NCBI GenBank assembly: GCA_002633005.1
Contig: NMRA01000029.1
Span: forward strand, 1,225,009-1,289,008
Length of the DNA stretch: 64,000 nt
Source of the DNA: Phoronis australis
Lineage: Eukaryota; Phoronida; Phoronidae
Reading direction: 5' to 3'
Part shown: piece after piece, positions 43,621 through 56,199 of the stretch
Position numbering within the stretch: position 1 is the first letter of the stretch
How the letters are laid out: every line of letters begins with the position of its first letter
Position numbers and translations under genes: made by a program
The notes under the pieces: generated by a model
Told to the model about the DNA's origin: nothing
Seen by the model: the letters and a program-made list of their open reading frames with translations, nothing else
The model's database searches: none

Positions 43621-46600
43621 TTAAATAACTAGTCTGTTATTGTCACGCCGTGACAATAACAGACTCTGCGCGTGCATATTACTGGAATTATTATGGAAAG
43701 TTACTGACAGCAACCCGTTTACCAATATGAAAAGGAATTCTTTAAAATTATAGGAGAAATTACATATTAATTTTTTGATAACCTTTCCACTAATTGACTT
43801 CTTCCGGTGCATTATGAGCCCCGATGAGGGAGTAATTGTTAACTCGATTAAAAGTGAGGGTAATGCTAATAATCACAGATGTTTTACTTTAAGCAGAATA
43901 CAAGATGAATAAAGTGGTCAAACTTTCAGAAGAAAAATGCACCTAATGACCCCATGGGTGCACCAAATGACCTGAAAATTTAGAGTTCAAACTCATTCGC
44001 ACTTAGTAAATAGATACGTAATTCTGAAGTCTATAGCTCAAAATTTTAGTTTGCACACAATGACCTTTGATCTATATTTTCTGATTGGTTAGGCCTATTG
44101 CAAAGTAAAGTAGGGTATTTAATTGGCATGTTGACTTACACCAGTGTGCTGAAATTGAAAAGTATTCCTTGAAAAATGTAAGAGATATAACATTTTGAAC
44201 GTTACATGACCTTTGCACTAACTGACCTTATCCGCTGCATTTTAAGCATCTTTAGGAGAATTATTGCAAAGCCCATGGAAAATGTGTTTAACGCTGAGAA
44301 TCACAATTGTCTAACGGTTGACACATCAGAATACTTGCTGATTGAAAAGGTCAAATTTTCAAAAGAAAAATGCACCTAGTGACCCCATGTTTGCACTAAA
44401 TGACCTGAAACTTTTGGATTCCGATTTGATTTACCTGTGGCAATCAGACCTTTCAATTTGAAGTGTCTAGCTCTAAATTTTAGTTTGCACCTAATGACCT
44501 TTGACCTATTTCACCTGATTGGATAACTCGATTACTTAGAAAAAAATTCAAATTGCATTGTTGACATATACCTCTGCACTGAATTTGAAAAAGATAGCTT
44601 TAAAACTGAAGGAGGAGTAGCATTTTGAAAATTATATGACCTTTGCACCAAACGACCTCTTCCGGTGCAATATGGAATATGATTATATAATCAATCAAAA
44701 TTTATATACTGTCAAAAGTCATATGCCGAATTTAAAGACCGTACCTGCACCCAATTTGGAGTTATTAAGCCTCAAATTTGGTCGCAAGAAGAAGAATAAG
44801 AAGAAGGACTAGAAAGGTTATTGTCACGGCATGACAATAATGAACTCTGCGCGTGCGTATTACTGGGATTGTTATGGAAAGTTATCGACAGTAACCCGTT
44901 TACCAATATGAGAAGGAATTCTTTAAAATTGTAGGAAAAATAACATGTTAATATTTTGATGACCTTTCCACTAATTGACCTCTTTCGGTGCATTATGAGC
45001 CCGGATGAGGGAATAATTGTAAACTCAATTAAAAGTGTGGTTAGTGCTAAGAATCACAGATGTTTTACTTTAAGCACTTTATAATACAACATGAATGAAT
45101 TGGTCAAACTTTCGGAAGAAAGATGCACCTAATGACCCCATGGGTGCACCAAATGACCTGATAATTTAAAATTCCAACTCAATCATATTTACTAAACAGA
45201 TTATGTAATTTTGAAGTCTCAAAATTTTTTGTTTGCACTCAATGACCTTCGACCTATTTTTCTGATTGGTTAGGGCTATTGCATAGTAAAGTAGGGCGTT
45301 CGATTGGAATGGTAACCTACACCGGTGTGCTGAACTTGAAAAGAATTCCTTGAAAAATGTAGGGGATATAACATTTTGAACGTTAGAAGACCTTTGCACT
45401 AATTGACCCTATCCGGTGCATTATAAGCATCTTTTGGAGAATCATTGCAAAGCCCGTGAAAAGTGTGTTTAATGCTGAGAATCACAGTTGTCTAACGGTT
45501 GACACATCAGAATACTTGGTGAATGAAAATGACAAATTTTCAGAAGAAAAATGCACCTAATGACCCCATGTTTGCACTAAATGACCTGAAACTTTGGATT
45601 CCGAATTGAATTACCTGTGCCAATCAGACCTGTGAATTTGAAGTGTCTAGCTCAAAATTTTAGTGACCTTTGACCTGTTTAACCTGATTGGATGACCTGA
45701 TTACTTAGAAAAGTAATTTTTTAAATTGCCTATTGACTTATACCTGTGTACCGAATTTGAAAAGAATAGCTTTTAAAATAAAGAAGGAGTAGCATTTTAA
45801 AAATTACATGACCTTTGCACCAAATGACCTCTTCCTGTGCATTATGGAGTATGAATATATAATGAATCAAAATTTATATACTGCCTAAAATCATATGTTA
45901 AATTTGAAGAACATACCTGCAACCATTTTGGAGTTATTAAGTGTCAAAGTTGGTCGGAAGAAGAATAAGAAGAATAAGAATAAGAATAAGAACTAGAAAG
46001 ATTATTGTCAGGGCGTGACAATAACGGACTCTGCGCGTGGGTATTACTGGAATTATTATGGGAAGTTACTGACAGCAACCCGTTTACTAATATAAAAAGG
46101 AATTCTTTAAAATTGTAGGAGAAATTACATATTAATTTTTTGATGACCTTTCCACTAATTGACCTCTTCCGGTGCATTATGAGCCCCGATGAGGGAGTAA
46201 TTGTTAACTCGATTAAAAGTGTGGTTAATGCTAATAATCACAGATGTTTTACTTTAAGCACTTCAGAATACAAGATGAATGAAGTGGTCAAACTTTCAGA
46301 AGAAAAATGCACCTAATGACCCCATGGGTGCACCAAATGACCTGAAAATTTAGAATTCAAACTCAATCGCACTTAGTAAACAGATACGTAATTCTGAAGT
46401 CTCTAGCTCAAAATTTTAGTTTGCACTCAATGACCTTTGACCTATTTTTTCTGATTGGTTAGGCCTATTGCAAAGTAAAGTGGGTTATTCAATTGGCATG
46501 TTGACTTACACCAGTGTGCTGAAATTGAAAAGAATTCCTTGAAAAACGTAAGAGATATAACATTTTGAACGTTACATGACCTTTGCACTAATTGACCTTA

Positions 46601-47150
46601 TCCGGTGCATTTTAAGCATCTTTAGGAGAATTATTGCAAAGCCCATGGAAAATGTGTTTAACGCTGAGAATCACAGTTGTCCAACGGTTGACACATCAGA
46701 ATACTTGCTGATTGAAAAGGTTAAATTCTCAGAAAAAAAATGCACCTAATGACCCCATGTTTGCACTAAATGACCTGAAACTTTGGATTCCGATTTGATT
46801 TACTTGTGGCAATCAGACCTTTCAATTTGAAGTGTCTAGCTCAAAATTTTAGTTTGCAGCTAATGACCTTTGACCTATTTCACCTGATTGGAAAACCGAT
46901 TACTTAGAAAGTAATTTTTTAAATTGTCATGTTGACTTATACCTGTGCACCGAATTTGAAAAATATAGCTTTAAAACTGAAGGAGTAGCATTTTGAAAAT
47001 AATATGACCTTTGCACCAAACGACCTCTTCCGGTGCAATATGGAATATGATTATATAACCAATCAAAATTTATGTACTGTCAAAAGTCATATGCTGAGTT
47101 TAAAGACCGTACCTGCACCCAATTTGGAGTTATTAAGCCTCAAATTTGAT
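43621..47150. repeat. Satellite array: three 1.18-kb higher-order units
   Basis: A palindrome-bearing junction (ttattgtcac...gtgacaataa) recurs at about 43636, 44818 and 46002, giving periods near 1182 and 1184 bp. Within each unit two related monomers of about 420-430 bp plus a partial third (about 180 bp) can be seen. Each monomer starts with a version of gacctttgcacta-ttgacct...ccggtgca and has a later gaagaaaaatgcacctaatg box. Minus-strand frames of the MHRKRSISGKVIK type recur once per unit but are products of the repeat. No gene. Confidence 0.85.
43631..43665. repeat. Perfect 35-bp palindrome at the array edge
   Basis: Arms agtctgttattgtcacg and cgtgacaataacagact (17 bp each) around a single C. 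Decayed versions mark the next two unit junctions (44818, 46002). Confidence 0.9.
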
Positions 47151-47395
47151 CGGAAGAATAAAAAGAATAAGAAGAATAAGAAGAATAAGAATAAAATTGA
47201 AGAAAACCCAGGAACAGCAGTACTCTGCGCTTACACGCACAGAGTAATAAGAATAAGAATAAGAATAAAATTGAAAAAAAACAGGAACAACAGTACTCTG
47301 CGCTTACACGCGCAGAGTAATTAGAATAAGAAGAATAAAATTGAAGAAAACCCAGGAACAATAGTACTATGCGCTTACACGTGCAGAGTAATGAC
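47150..47395. repeat. Short tandem repeat with hairpins, about 80-bp period, three copies
   Basis: Each unit has (GAATAA)-like runs, aattgaagaaaacccaggaa-like sequence and a hairpin; the middle unit has actctgcgc-ttacac-gcgcagagt with perfect 9-bp arms. It follows directly on the satellite array. Confidence 0.85.
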
Positions 47396-47990
47396 CCCGT
47401 GAAAAATGACCCCGGACAGTTTTTTCACACACATTTGACGGCGACAGGCCCGAATTGAAGTATATATTCGAGATACCGGAGGGGGTGAAATTAAGCTGAC
47501 GGCCTGACATCACCCAGACCAATAAGCCGACAGACTGACGCCACCAAGCCTAAAGGCCAGTGCGAAACTGGCCAGCCTCCCTCCGTGTCCGCAAAAATAC
47601 GGTCCACGAGAAAAAAGAACACTTTGAATCTAAATAAAGGCGCGGTGCACTACCTGGGACAAAGGCTTTGCCGAAACGGGCGCAACGATGGTCTGTAGTG
47701 GAAACGGAGTTCGTGTGAACTTTTCCTTTTCATACTATAGATAACTTTTGTAGCGTATTTGTTTTTTTCTTATTTTCGAATAATTTGAAAGACTTACATT
47801 CACCTGTCAAAGTCTGAGGCTATGTGGATAGGCACTGATGTCTTGGCAATCGTCTCCATCGCATCTCCCGTACAATGTGTTCAAAATACGTCGCCTGTAA
47901 CACCATAAACAGACTAAATAGCGGTACTGAAAGTGGTTCTCTGCCACTGAAACAGAATATAACTACTCACTGCCTTAGTTTCAAATTTCA
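47396..47990. other. No gene seen
   Basis: The edge contains atgaccccgtgaaaaatgac, echoing satellite wording; the remainder is unassigned. Confidence 0.35.
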
Positions 47991-47994
47991 AAAA

Positions 47995-48672
47995 ACGACC
48001 TGTCAATGGGGCTATTCGGTGAATTCTCCTCGCGGTGTCGCTGCTGTACTAGTGGTGATTGAATTGCGCATGCGTCGCTATATGCATGCAAACAGCTGGT
48101 AAAAAGACGGGAATGTCACCAAATTACGTCGTCGCGCTAAGCCTTATTAATGCTACTTTCCCTGGTGCAAGTCTTCGACAGGTGGTCACAAATTCCCAAA
48201 AGACCTAAGGTTACTACATTCGTGGAGAATTCCGGTGAAAAAGGTCAACCAACTGACAAAAAGTGTGTGGATGCCGAAGCCCCGTGTGTTCTCTTGGCAT
48301 TTCCATTGGGAGACTACATACTGTAACGTTACTTGGTAAGGTATTAGCAACCAGTTTCTATCGACATCGATGTTATCCCCAGCCATTACCCCACTGAATA
48401 ATTTATTGAGTGGATCTAAGTATTTCTTTTCTGAAACTCACCCGGGACTCGGATGCCGGGTAGGCTAGCAACACCTATTCACATATTGCCCTGGGTGGGA
48501 GTGCGCCCAATATAGGAGGTTTGTGGTACGTGATGCTCACAAGTCAAGGATGTATTTTTCACAGCAGTTTCTCTTCAAAGGTATGTTATGTCCAATAAAA
48601 TCCTCTAGATGGGTGAGTTTCCGTATTTTATAGTGGCCCCCACCCCCAGGGCTACCAGATTAGTTGCCGAAT
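47995..48672 (+). mobile_element. THAP family C element, contiguous copy
   Basis: Corresponds to 27060-26690 followed by 24085-23700 on the minus strand. The downstream part, on its minus strand, carries ccactataaaatacgg, a TATA-like sequence. No transposase core. Likely an internally deleted derivative, or the ancestral state of the split copy. Confidence 0.7.
48151..48306 (+). pseudogene. THAP domain, family C copy 1
   Basis: Frame from TGC 48151 reads CYFPWCKSSTGGHKFPKD, LRLLHSWRIPVKKVNQ and KSVWMPKPRVFSWHF: C-x4-C, HKFPKD, Trp, then F-S-W-H-F at the position of C-x-x-H-F. The third zinc ligand Cys is replaced by Phe (TTC where TGC is expected), and a TAA sits just before the first Cys. 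The fold is recognisable but the finger is broken. Confidence 0.75.
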
Positions 48673-50830
48673 TAACATGAATAAGCTATTCAAAACATGT
48701 CATAACATTGCAATGGAATAAAAATTGACACCTAGAATGAATGTTACTTGTTGAGATCAGTAGCACATTTTAGGTGTCATGAAAAACACACATTGTTAAA
48801 TCACTTTTAGACTGTTTCACATATTTTAATTCAGATCTTAAATAAGATTTGGGTACAAAGATTATTAGTTTCTACATACAAACATGAAGATGAAACGTCA
48901 ATTATGTTCTGCCTTACGCAAGTAGTTCTGTCTTGTGTTTTCTTTTATAATTTTCTAATATTTCTCTGACTATTCTGTTACAGGTGAGAGAAAATGACTG
49001 AAACCAGCCGCCTGACCGTCTATTATACCTTTGGACAAAGTGAAAAGCAATCCTTCAGCAATAACCTAAGAAAATTGAACCTAATTCAGAACTTCAGTGC
49101 TTAACATGCCTGATTATGGACTCCGTTGCATTGGGAAATTGTTTTTAACAATGTTGTTTCTTTGTACATGTATGTATGTATGTGGTTGTTCAGTTTGCCA
49201 TTTTGTTTTTAAATACACTGATAATTTTTTATTCTCTTTTCTTGTGCATGACAGATTCTTATCCAGCTAGCTACAATTGAAAACATACTTTTCTTGCATG
49301 TGGAACTTTTGTTTATAGACAAGTTAACACAAAACTTAAAATTGTTCAAAGGCCTTCTTAAGAAAGCTCATGCAAACAAAGGGAATACTTCATTTTGATC
49401 GCTGCACATTTCTATAGTTTAACAGGAAAATGAAAATTCGCAAGTGTATTTGTTAATCATTTCAGCTTTATAAAGAATAAGCACAACTGCATTGTATAGG
49501 ACTTTAAAACTGAAGAAATATTGTGTTTTTAATAATTAGTGACAAACTTGCCTGTTGATGAAAAATTTATTATATCATCAAAGTGTAACATTAACGGGCT
49601 TTCTACTAACAATAAGACAATCAATGCAGTCACTGAATGTCATTTCCCCATAATTTGTGCCAAGTTGAAAAGTTTTTACCATTAGTATAAAGATTTTCTT
49701 CTGAAAGGAAAAGTTAATGTCACTCAGTGAGAAAGGACAGGTATTTATATCAAATGCTTGCGGTCTTCATTTCACTGGGATCTAGTTTCAATAGCCTATA
49801 GAAGCACTTGTAAAAAAGGTCCAGTTTCGGCACGTGGCTTGCCTTCATGTAACCTCATTCAGCCTCAATAACATCCAAAATTAGATCCTTGAAGGTGTAC
49901 ACAATAGGATATCACTTGACTCGTTTTGTGCCCAAAATCTGACCCTGAACTAGACCAGAGTGTCACTTGGTCTTCTTTAGCTTCACTTCCTCATGTTTCT
50001 TCCAGGGAAGGAAATAAGCTATTGTCCACACATGACTCATTGCCTGTGAAAGGGCATCCTCACCAACGAGGCTGACTTGTGTAGCAGTCAGATATAGTTC
50101 CTCTTCATACACAAACAATCCACTGGCACATTGTCTTAGGTAACTTAGTATTGCGATTCACATTTCTCCAGGGCCACTGACTTTTACATTGTGCCATGCT
50201 GCGCTGCTGGTGTGAGGAAATGCGGTGGGAAGAGAAAGAAGTAACAAAGCTTGTCTATGTTGCGGCTTGAAGTGGCCTTAAAACATCACTGAACCTGGAA
50301 CAAATATTGAAATATGAATAATTAATTACTCCAGGTTGGGTCGAAAATGCTACCCCTGTTTTTCAAAAATATGATACCGTGACTGCTCTACAATTTCACA
50401 CAAAATTAAATAATTACTATTTTCAGAAAGAAAGGGTGTATATAATAAATATTGTATAAATCTGCGTCTTTATTTTTCATTCGTAGCCATAATAATTCTT
50501 TAAATGCATCACTTGTCTGCAAAATATACATTTTTTGAGACAATTTCAAACCTTGTTAACCATTTTCAAGCCTTTTTATTTTTGATACTTTCAATAATTT
50601 TAAAATCCGATTACAGAACCATGGGTCTGTCAAGCATACTTCTAGTCTAAAGCTGAGGGAACCGTATCTCGGACTTTTTATTTTTCTTCTAATAGAAGAT
50701 ATGAAAACTTGGGTCATTTCAAAATGATGGATAATCTTTCCGTTGTTTAAGAGTAATTACAAATCGTAAGGCACCATCAGAAATGCAATTTTCACAAAAA
50801 TGGCAATCATTTGAATTTATAAACGACTTG
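48673..50830. other. Intron, nothing recognised
   Basis: Two kilobases of AT-rich sequence with almost no open frames; a short (GTAT)n run near 49170-49180. Confidence 0.45.
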
Positions 50831-51010
50831 CAGGGGCGGATCCAAGATTTTGAGTTGGAGGGGGCAGGGCAGAGTATTAGCCAGGATCTTGCCAGTCAGA
50901 CATTCGCAACCACGAACTGCCAAATGAAATATGGGAGAATTTTAGGGGGGCCATGTACTGGATGGGAAGATCTTGCTGGTTAGCTGCAGTCAAATGCTTA
51001 AAACCAATTT
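50831..51010 (+). repeat. Possible hAT-like end fragment
   Basis: Starts caggggcggatccaagattt, the CAG-GGGCGGATCCA end type of short hAT elements. No opposite end was found. Confidence 0.3.
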
Positions 51011-53759
51011 TGGTCCATTCAGGGTCGGCGCAGAAGCGATTCTCTGCACGGTACAAGCCCTCAAACCTAAAAACCAAAGGACACGTGAAAACAAACATGA
51101 TATATTCCATTTCAACGTGTAATACATTTCCGGAAACATAGGATAGGGAGTAAACAAATAGTCTAATGGATATTCGTCACGTAACCTTTGCCATTGGGCT
51201 TGGATTGTAATCTTAACTCACTAACCAATATCGAGTTGACAGCATAAAAATGCAACATTGATTGATGTAACTGTCATTGATAAACCTATCAGAAAGCATT
51301 CCAAACAATAATACTGCTTTGATGTAGGAAAAGATCCCGAGTGCTACGTCAAGTATCGTAAAACAAATCACAACAAAGATTAACCCGGCTGGCGACTGCC
51401 GCGAAGTCGACATCGGCGAGTACCTCAGTTAACAGGCATCAGTAGAACAAACATGGAATAATCGTTGAAATAATCACAAAACTTACCTTTGTATAAGGGC
51501 ATGCTTATTTCTTTTCATAAAAGCACCCTTTCACGCAATCGCAGATTCAGTTGGCACGGCTGCAAGCCATTTCACCTTGTATTTAAAGGGCTCGCGAAAT
51601 CGAGGCTGCTTATCTATCACCACTAGTACACGCGCGCCCTCTAATTAATGTAAATTTTCCGAATATCCCCATTGCTCGTCATTTCGTTGCCACAAGGCCA
51701 ATCGCGTCTCATTTTCTATGGCAAGACATAGACGTAGCACATTTCCCTTATACGAAAATGTGACCTCAAACGACTTCAAGCAACTGAGCAATAATAGATC
51801 ACTCATCGGGTTTGATTTGCAAAATTGACACTATTACAACTATGCAGTGTATGCCAATCCAATATGGCAGGCTCCATTTTGCGTTCATGTATTTAACCCC
51901 TTTTGCCCGAGATTTTACTGCTAAGTTACCAACTTTTCTAATCTTTGTGTTCATCAAAACGACTTCAAACATATTTGCTTTACATCAAGTTAAGAAAAGC
52001 TACTATTTTATTATTAGAGATTCAATGGTGTACGCAAGCCACGCGTTTCTTAGTGACCTAACGTTATGCTCATCGTCAGTTTTATTTTTCCGCTAGGTGA
52101 CGCTTAGCACCGTAACGCAAGCGCACCCCACCAAATCACAAGAAACCAATGGGGAGTTATAGTTTGTCACACCGCCAGTGAGTCGAATCACTTCTTTGAG
52201 CCCTTTCTAAACCACCTGTCTCCAAGAGAGCATTACAATGAATGATCGAAAGACCTGTTCAGCAGAAGTTCAGTCAAACACGTAATAAATAGCCCGATAA
52301 TACACAACTTCATTTCCCTGACTTGTTTCGAGGTACACTCCTCATTTTCAAAGGAACACGAGCCAGAATGATGCAACAAGTAAAAGGTCATGCAGGTGTG
52401 AGACATATAGATCAATAGCACAAGATTAAACAAGTTTTTTTCTAGATAATAACATCAAAACAATGATAGAACAAGGCATTAAGTGCATGCACTGTACACC
52501 CATGGCTGGTTTTACCCAATGACTTTAGTAGCCCTCTTTAATTTTAAGTCTATTGTTTGTCCTCGCACTGACCAATATACTGAAACTGGACAGAAAGTGT
52601 TCTGACATGTATTCTGGGTGATCATGGAAATGTTTGTAGAAATTAGAACCTGTGCTAGACACACGCATGCTCAGAATACGTGTATAACATGAACCACAGC
52701 CCGTTTATTAGAATTCACACTCGTGTATGGCACGCTAGAAAGGCATTTTCGAGCTTGAAAAGTGGGGAATCCATATCAATATAGGGACAGTCTCCACCTT
52801 AATGTCGACAAACATGGGGCTCTCAGAGGTCTTCGGGCGGAATTCCGTATATTGTTATACGGTTCCCGCTTTTGAGGCTCCAAAATCAACTTTTGCTTTG
52901 CAATTTTGATAAGAATAAGAATATTGATGACAATATGACTAGCGCCGTAGTGTTGGTGATGAGTTCAACAAAAGTGTGAAGGTTGACACAATGTCAAAGT
53001 AGACGGCTGTAACTTGATTGCAAACAGTGACATAAACGGTACATTGACACTAAACATTGCCGTGGGTTTATCTATGCTTCGAAGATCCATACTAACTGTC
53101 GCTGTTCACGGGTAACGACAATTTGCATAAATCCGTCGACCACAAAATGGAAAATTACAACAGTTTGTGCCTCCACGACTTGCACAACCTCTAGTTTATT
53201 GTGAACTTGCAGCCCACGCAGCCTTTTATATTGCATTTTGCTCTGTTTAGCTGGCTAGCAAAAAAAGACGCATTAGTTATTTTAGTTTAAAAATCGGTAT
53301 CGTAGCATTCATGTTTGCGAAATGGTTCTATTTCCATTGTCGATTCAAGTTTCTAGTGATGCATACAAGTATCATTTTCGAATTCGCAGTTTTAGGGTTG
53401 GCCAACTCGGAAACATTTTCCTAAGTCACTAGTGGTTTCTACGGTCTTTTTGGTATTGTGGACAAAACCCTATCACATCAAAAATGTAGCGCGAGACCGA
53501 TTTTGTGAGAGTTAAACGCTTAATTCGATTTCAATTACTCAGCCAGCTAAACAGAACAAACTGCGGCTCTAAATATTTCATTTTGACACTTACATGTACA
53601 TGTAGACCTCAACCCCACATACACATATGTCAATTGCTAGACTAGGTAACGTACATGTATATAAGAATCGAGCGTCAAGGCACTGGAAGTGTCTGGAACC
53701 CGGCAAACATTGTTTTGCATCTTGTTGAAAATTAGAGCTTTATTCTATGATTACTGTAG
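51011..53759. other. Intron, nothing recognised
   Basis: Several 60-95-codon frames without motifs (for example 51812-52096 +). No FN3 exon found between FN3-2 and FN3-3. Confidence 0.45.
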
Positions 53760-54032
53760 GTCTCGATAAAGTCACACAGCTTGAAATTGTAAGGAAAACT
53801 GAGACGACTATTGAAGTGAAATGGCAGTTCGCTCGGGGAAATCTCGATAAATACATTCTCACGTGTACTGCTACGAAAGACAATTCACAAAAACACTCGA
53901 AAGAAACTACCAAAACCACGGCTTTATGCACGGAACTTGAGCCCGACACCTCATTCAAGATCGAAGTCCTAACAGTTAAAGCCGGGTTCGACAGTGTAGT
54001 GAGCGATTTCGTCATTGAAAACACACTATTTG
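53760..54032 (+). CDS. Exon: fibronectin type III domain 3
   Basis: The 273-nt exon follows acceptor TTACTGTAG and ends before donor GTATGT. It reads VTQLEIVRKTETTIEVKW (A/B strands, core Trp), YILTCTAT (C strand, extra Cys) and ALCTELEPDTSFKIEV (second Cys; the corner tyrosine is replaced by Phe). Same length and phase as FN3-2, consistent with exon duplication. Preceded by an 11.7-kb intron holding the satellite array and a THAP element. Confidence 0.92.
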
Positions 54033-54159
54033 GTATGTATGTTTATGAACAGTTTTCTCCGTCAATTGCATATTAAACTAAGATTCGCAATCAAACGTTT
54101 GGGTTAATTGATGAAGATTAGGAATCAGTGATGACTCTTTCAACAGGCGTATCTAGTTT

Positions 54160-54535
54160 AAAGTTAAAGTCGCGGGGTTCACAACTGTCCACTGTTACGG
54201 AAGATGATAAATTGGCTGTAGCTGGTATTCCCAAATTCTCCTAAGAAACTGTACTAGCGCGACCTCTGTTGGGTAGTGTGTGAAATGCTCTCTACCAAGT
54301 TTTAGACAAGATGATTCTCACTCCACAATTAGCTAATTTTTTGCCAAGATCCAAGTGGCATTTTGGATATCGGAAAAATTTCATCCCTGACCAATGAGCA
54401 TTTCACTCACTACCCAACACTGGCCGCGCCAGAATGGTTTCACAGGAAGAGAGGTAGGACTTGAGACTGCCAGTTGATCACCTTCCGTAGAAGGTGTCAT
54501 TTGTGATAACGGCAACCTAAAGTTTTAACAAGGTG
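54160..54535. mobile_element. Foldback element with about 130-bp arms
   Basis: Arms 54160-54295 and 54400-54535 are imperfect inverted repeats (tgttgggtagtgtgtgaaatg against its complement near 54405-54425; acggaagatgat against the complement of gatcaccttccgt). No coding. Confidence 0.65.
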
Positions 54536-55555
54536 CTTCCCTTTGAAATTTTTATACTTAGTCATGAATGGGTACTATTTCCAAATCATTTTAGTTCACA
54601 AAGTGGAAACTTTAACTCTCTGTTCCAAGACTGTGTATTTGCTCTGTTTTTATGTAAGCTGCGCGCATTTTCTGCTTAGAATCGCTGTGTGCCTTACGAA
54701 GTTTTAAACGAAACACGAGCGCGGCTGGTTGCTCAAAGAATCTTTGGGTTTAGGGCCACGCATACTTCCAATGATTTGCTACCGAGTCTTCCTCAAAATT
54801 TACGTGTAACCTTGGTGCACCAGGGAACATGCTTGCTTGTTGCACCCGACGCCTTTAAATGGCCCATGTCAAGGCGGACTACGCGCACTACTTTTAGGGA
54901 ACAGAGCCTTGCTGTGGAAGTCATCATTGAATGCCAATAATGTGGGGAGAAACCTGTTTCCTTACATTGTTATTGTGTGTTGTAAAGACACTTTGCCAGT
55001 GAAGCATGCAGTAAACCCTCTTGTTCCAATTTCTGGTAGTTATTTTTCGATCACATTAGCAGTCAAGACTAACGCTCGAGCCCGACAAAAATGCTCAATA
55101 CCATTCAGTGTTACTGAAGTTGCATCAAAAATGTTCCTTGCAAAACCACACGATTCAACAAACACAATCAACAGACAAACAGATGGGGTAACATGTTTAG
55201 TAAACAAGATATGCGAAAACAACACACGAATCCACAACTAGTCCACTACTTGGCGAACTGAAGCACCTACGGCAACAATTTGAAATAATCCATTCACACT
55301 ACAAAGAAACTTTATGAACACAATAAGTGTAAACAAGATACCAGCAAGACATGGAATGTGGTCAAGAATGCTTTCAAAACAACAGCTCTTACTACTAAAT
55401 TACCAGACTATATAACAAAACATACATAAATATATTATATAAAACGTCAATAGCTCATGAATTTAAAAAGTTCTTAATAATTATTGGCCCATCATTAGCT
55501 AAGCAAGTACCAGTCCAGGGGCTCTGTAAGGTTGATCATTTCTAATCCAATCTTA

Positions 55556-55790
55556 AGTGCCATTTACACCACAAAAGTTAACACGGATCAGCTGACACGG
55601 AACGAGATGTTCCTGTGTGTAAACGGAGCAATTTGACTCCGCAGTGACAACTTTAGCCACCCGCTTGTGAGGTAGAGCAATTTGCTCTCGAACATCTTGT
55701 TCCGTGTTAATTATATGCCTAAGTGTAAACGTCCACTTGACACCGATCCAGTTGCTCCGGGTCAGTTGCGCTGGATCAGAAGTTGATGTC
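55556..55790. mobile_element. MITE-like insertion within the LINE
   Basis: Inverted phrases such as agtgccatttacacc and the complement of agtgtaaacgtccact, and cacggaacgagatgtt against aacatcttgttccgtg, form a foldback between two LINE ORF pieces. Confidence 0.55.
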
Positions 55791-56199
55791 TAAGCCGGAC
55801 TTTACGCAAACAGAATATGAAATTCAAGCAGTGAATGAAACACTGGTTTAAAAACTGTGATATGTAGCACTGGAGAAGACAGTTTTTCGGGTCATCATAA
55901 AGCCACTCACTCATTGCCATCACCAATCAATTTATTTAATTACCTTATGACAAACAATCTCTTATATGAACGTCAATGTGGTTTTCATCGATCGCGATCA
56001 ACTGAATTTACAACACTCGAACAAAATGACAATGGACACTGCGATAAACTTGTCAGCAGTCTTCTTAGACTTTCAAAAGTTTTGACTCAATAGATCCCAA
56101 TATCTTACTAGGTGAACTTTCATTTTATGGTATAACTGCATCCGGGCATTTATCCTACAAAGATATTTACTCATTCGACAGCAGTATGTTTCATTTGAA

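Noticed and set aside
43621-46177. Recurring minus-strand frame MHRKRSISGKVIK in each satellite unit
   Set aside because: It is one frame of a repeat unit, with different endings per copy and no domain; not a gene family.
43621-47400. CRISPR array or bacterial repeat locus
   Set aside because: Period is over 1 kb, no spacer/repeat pattern of the right size, and the context is eukaryotic.
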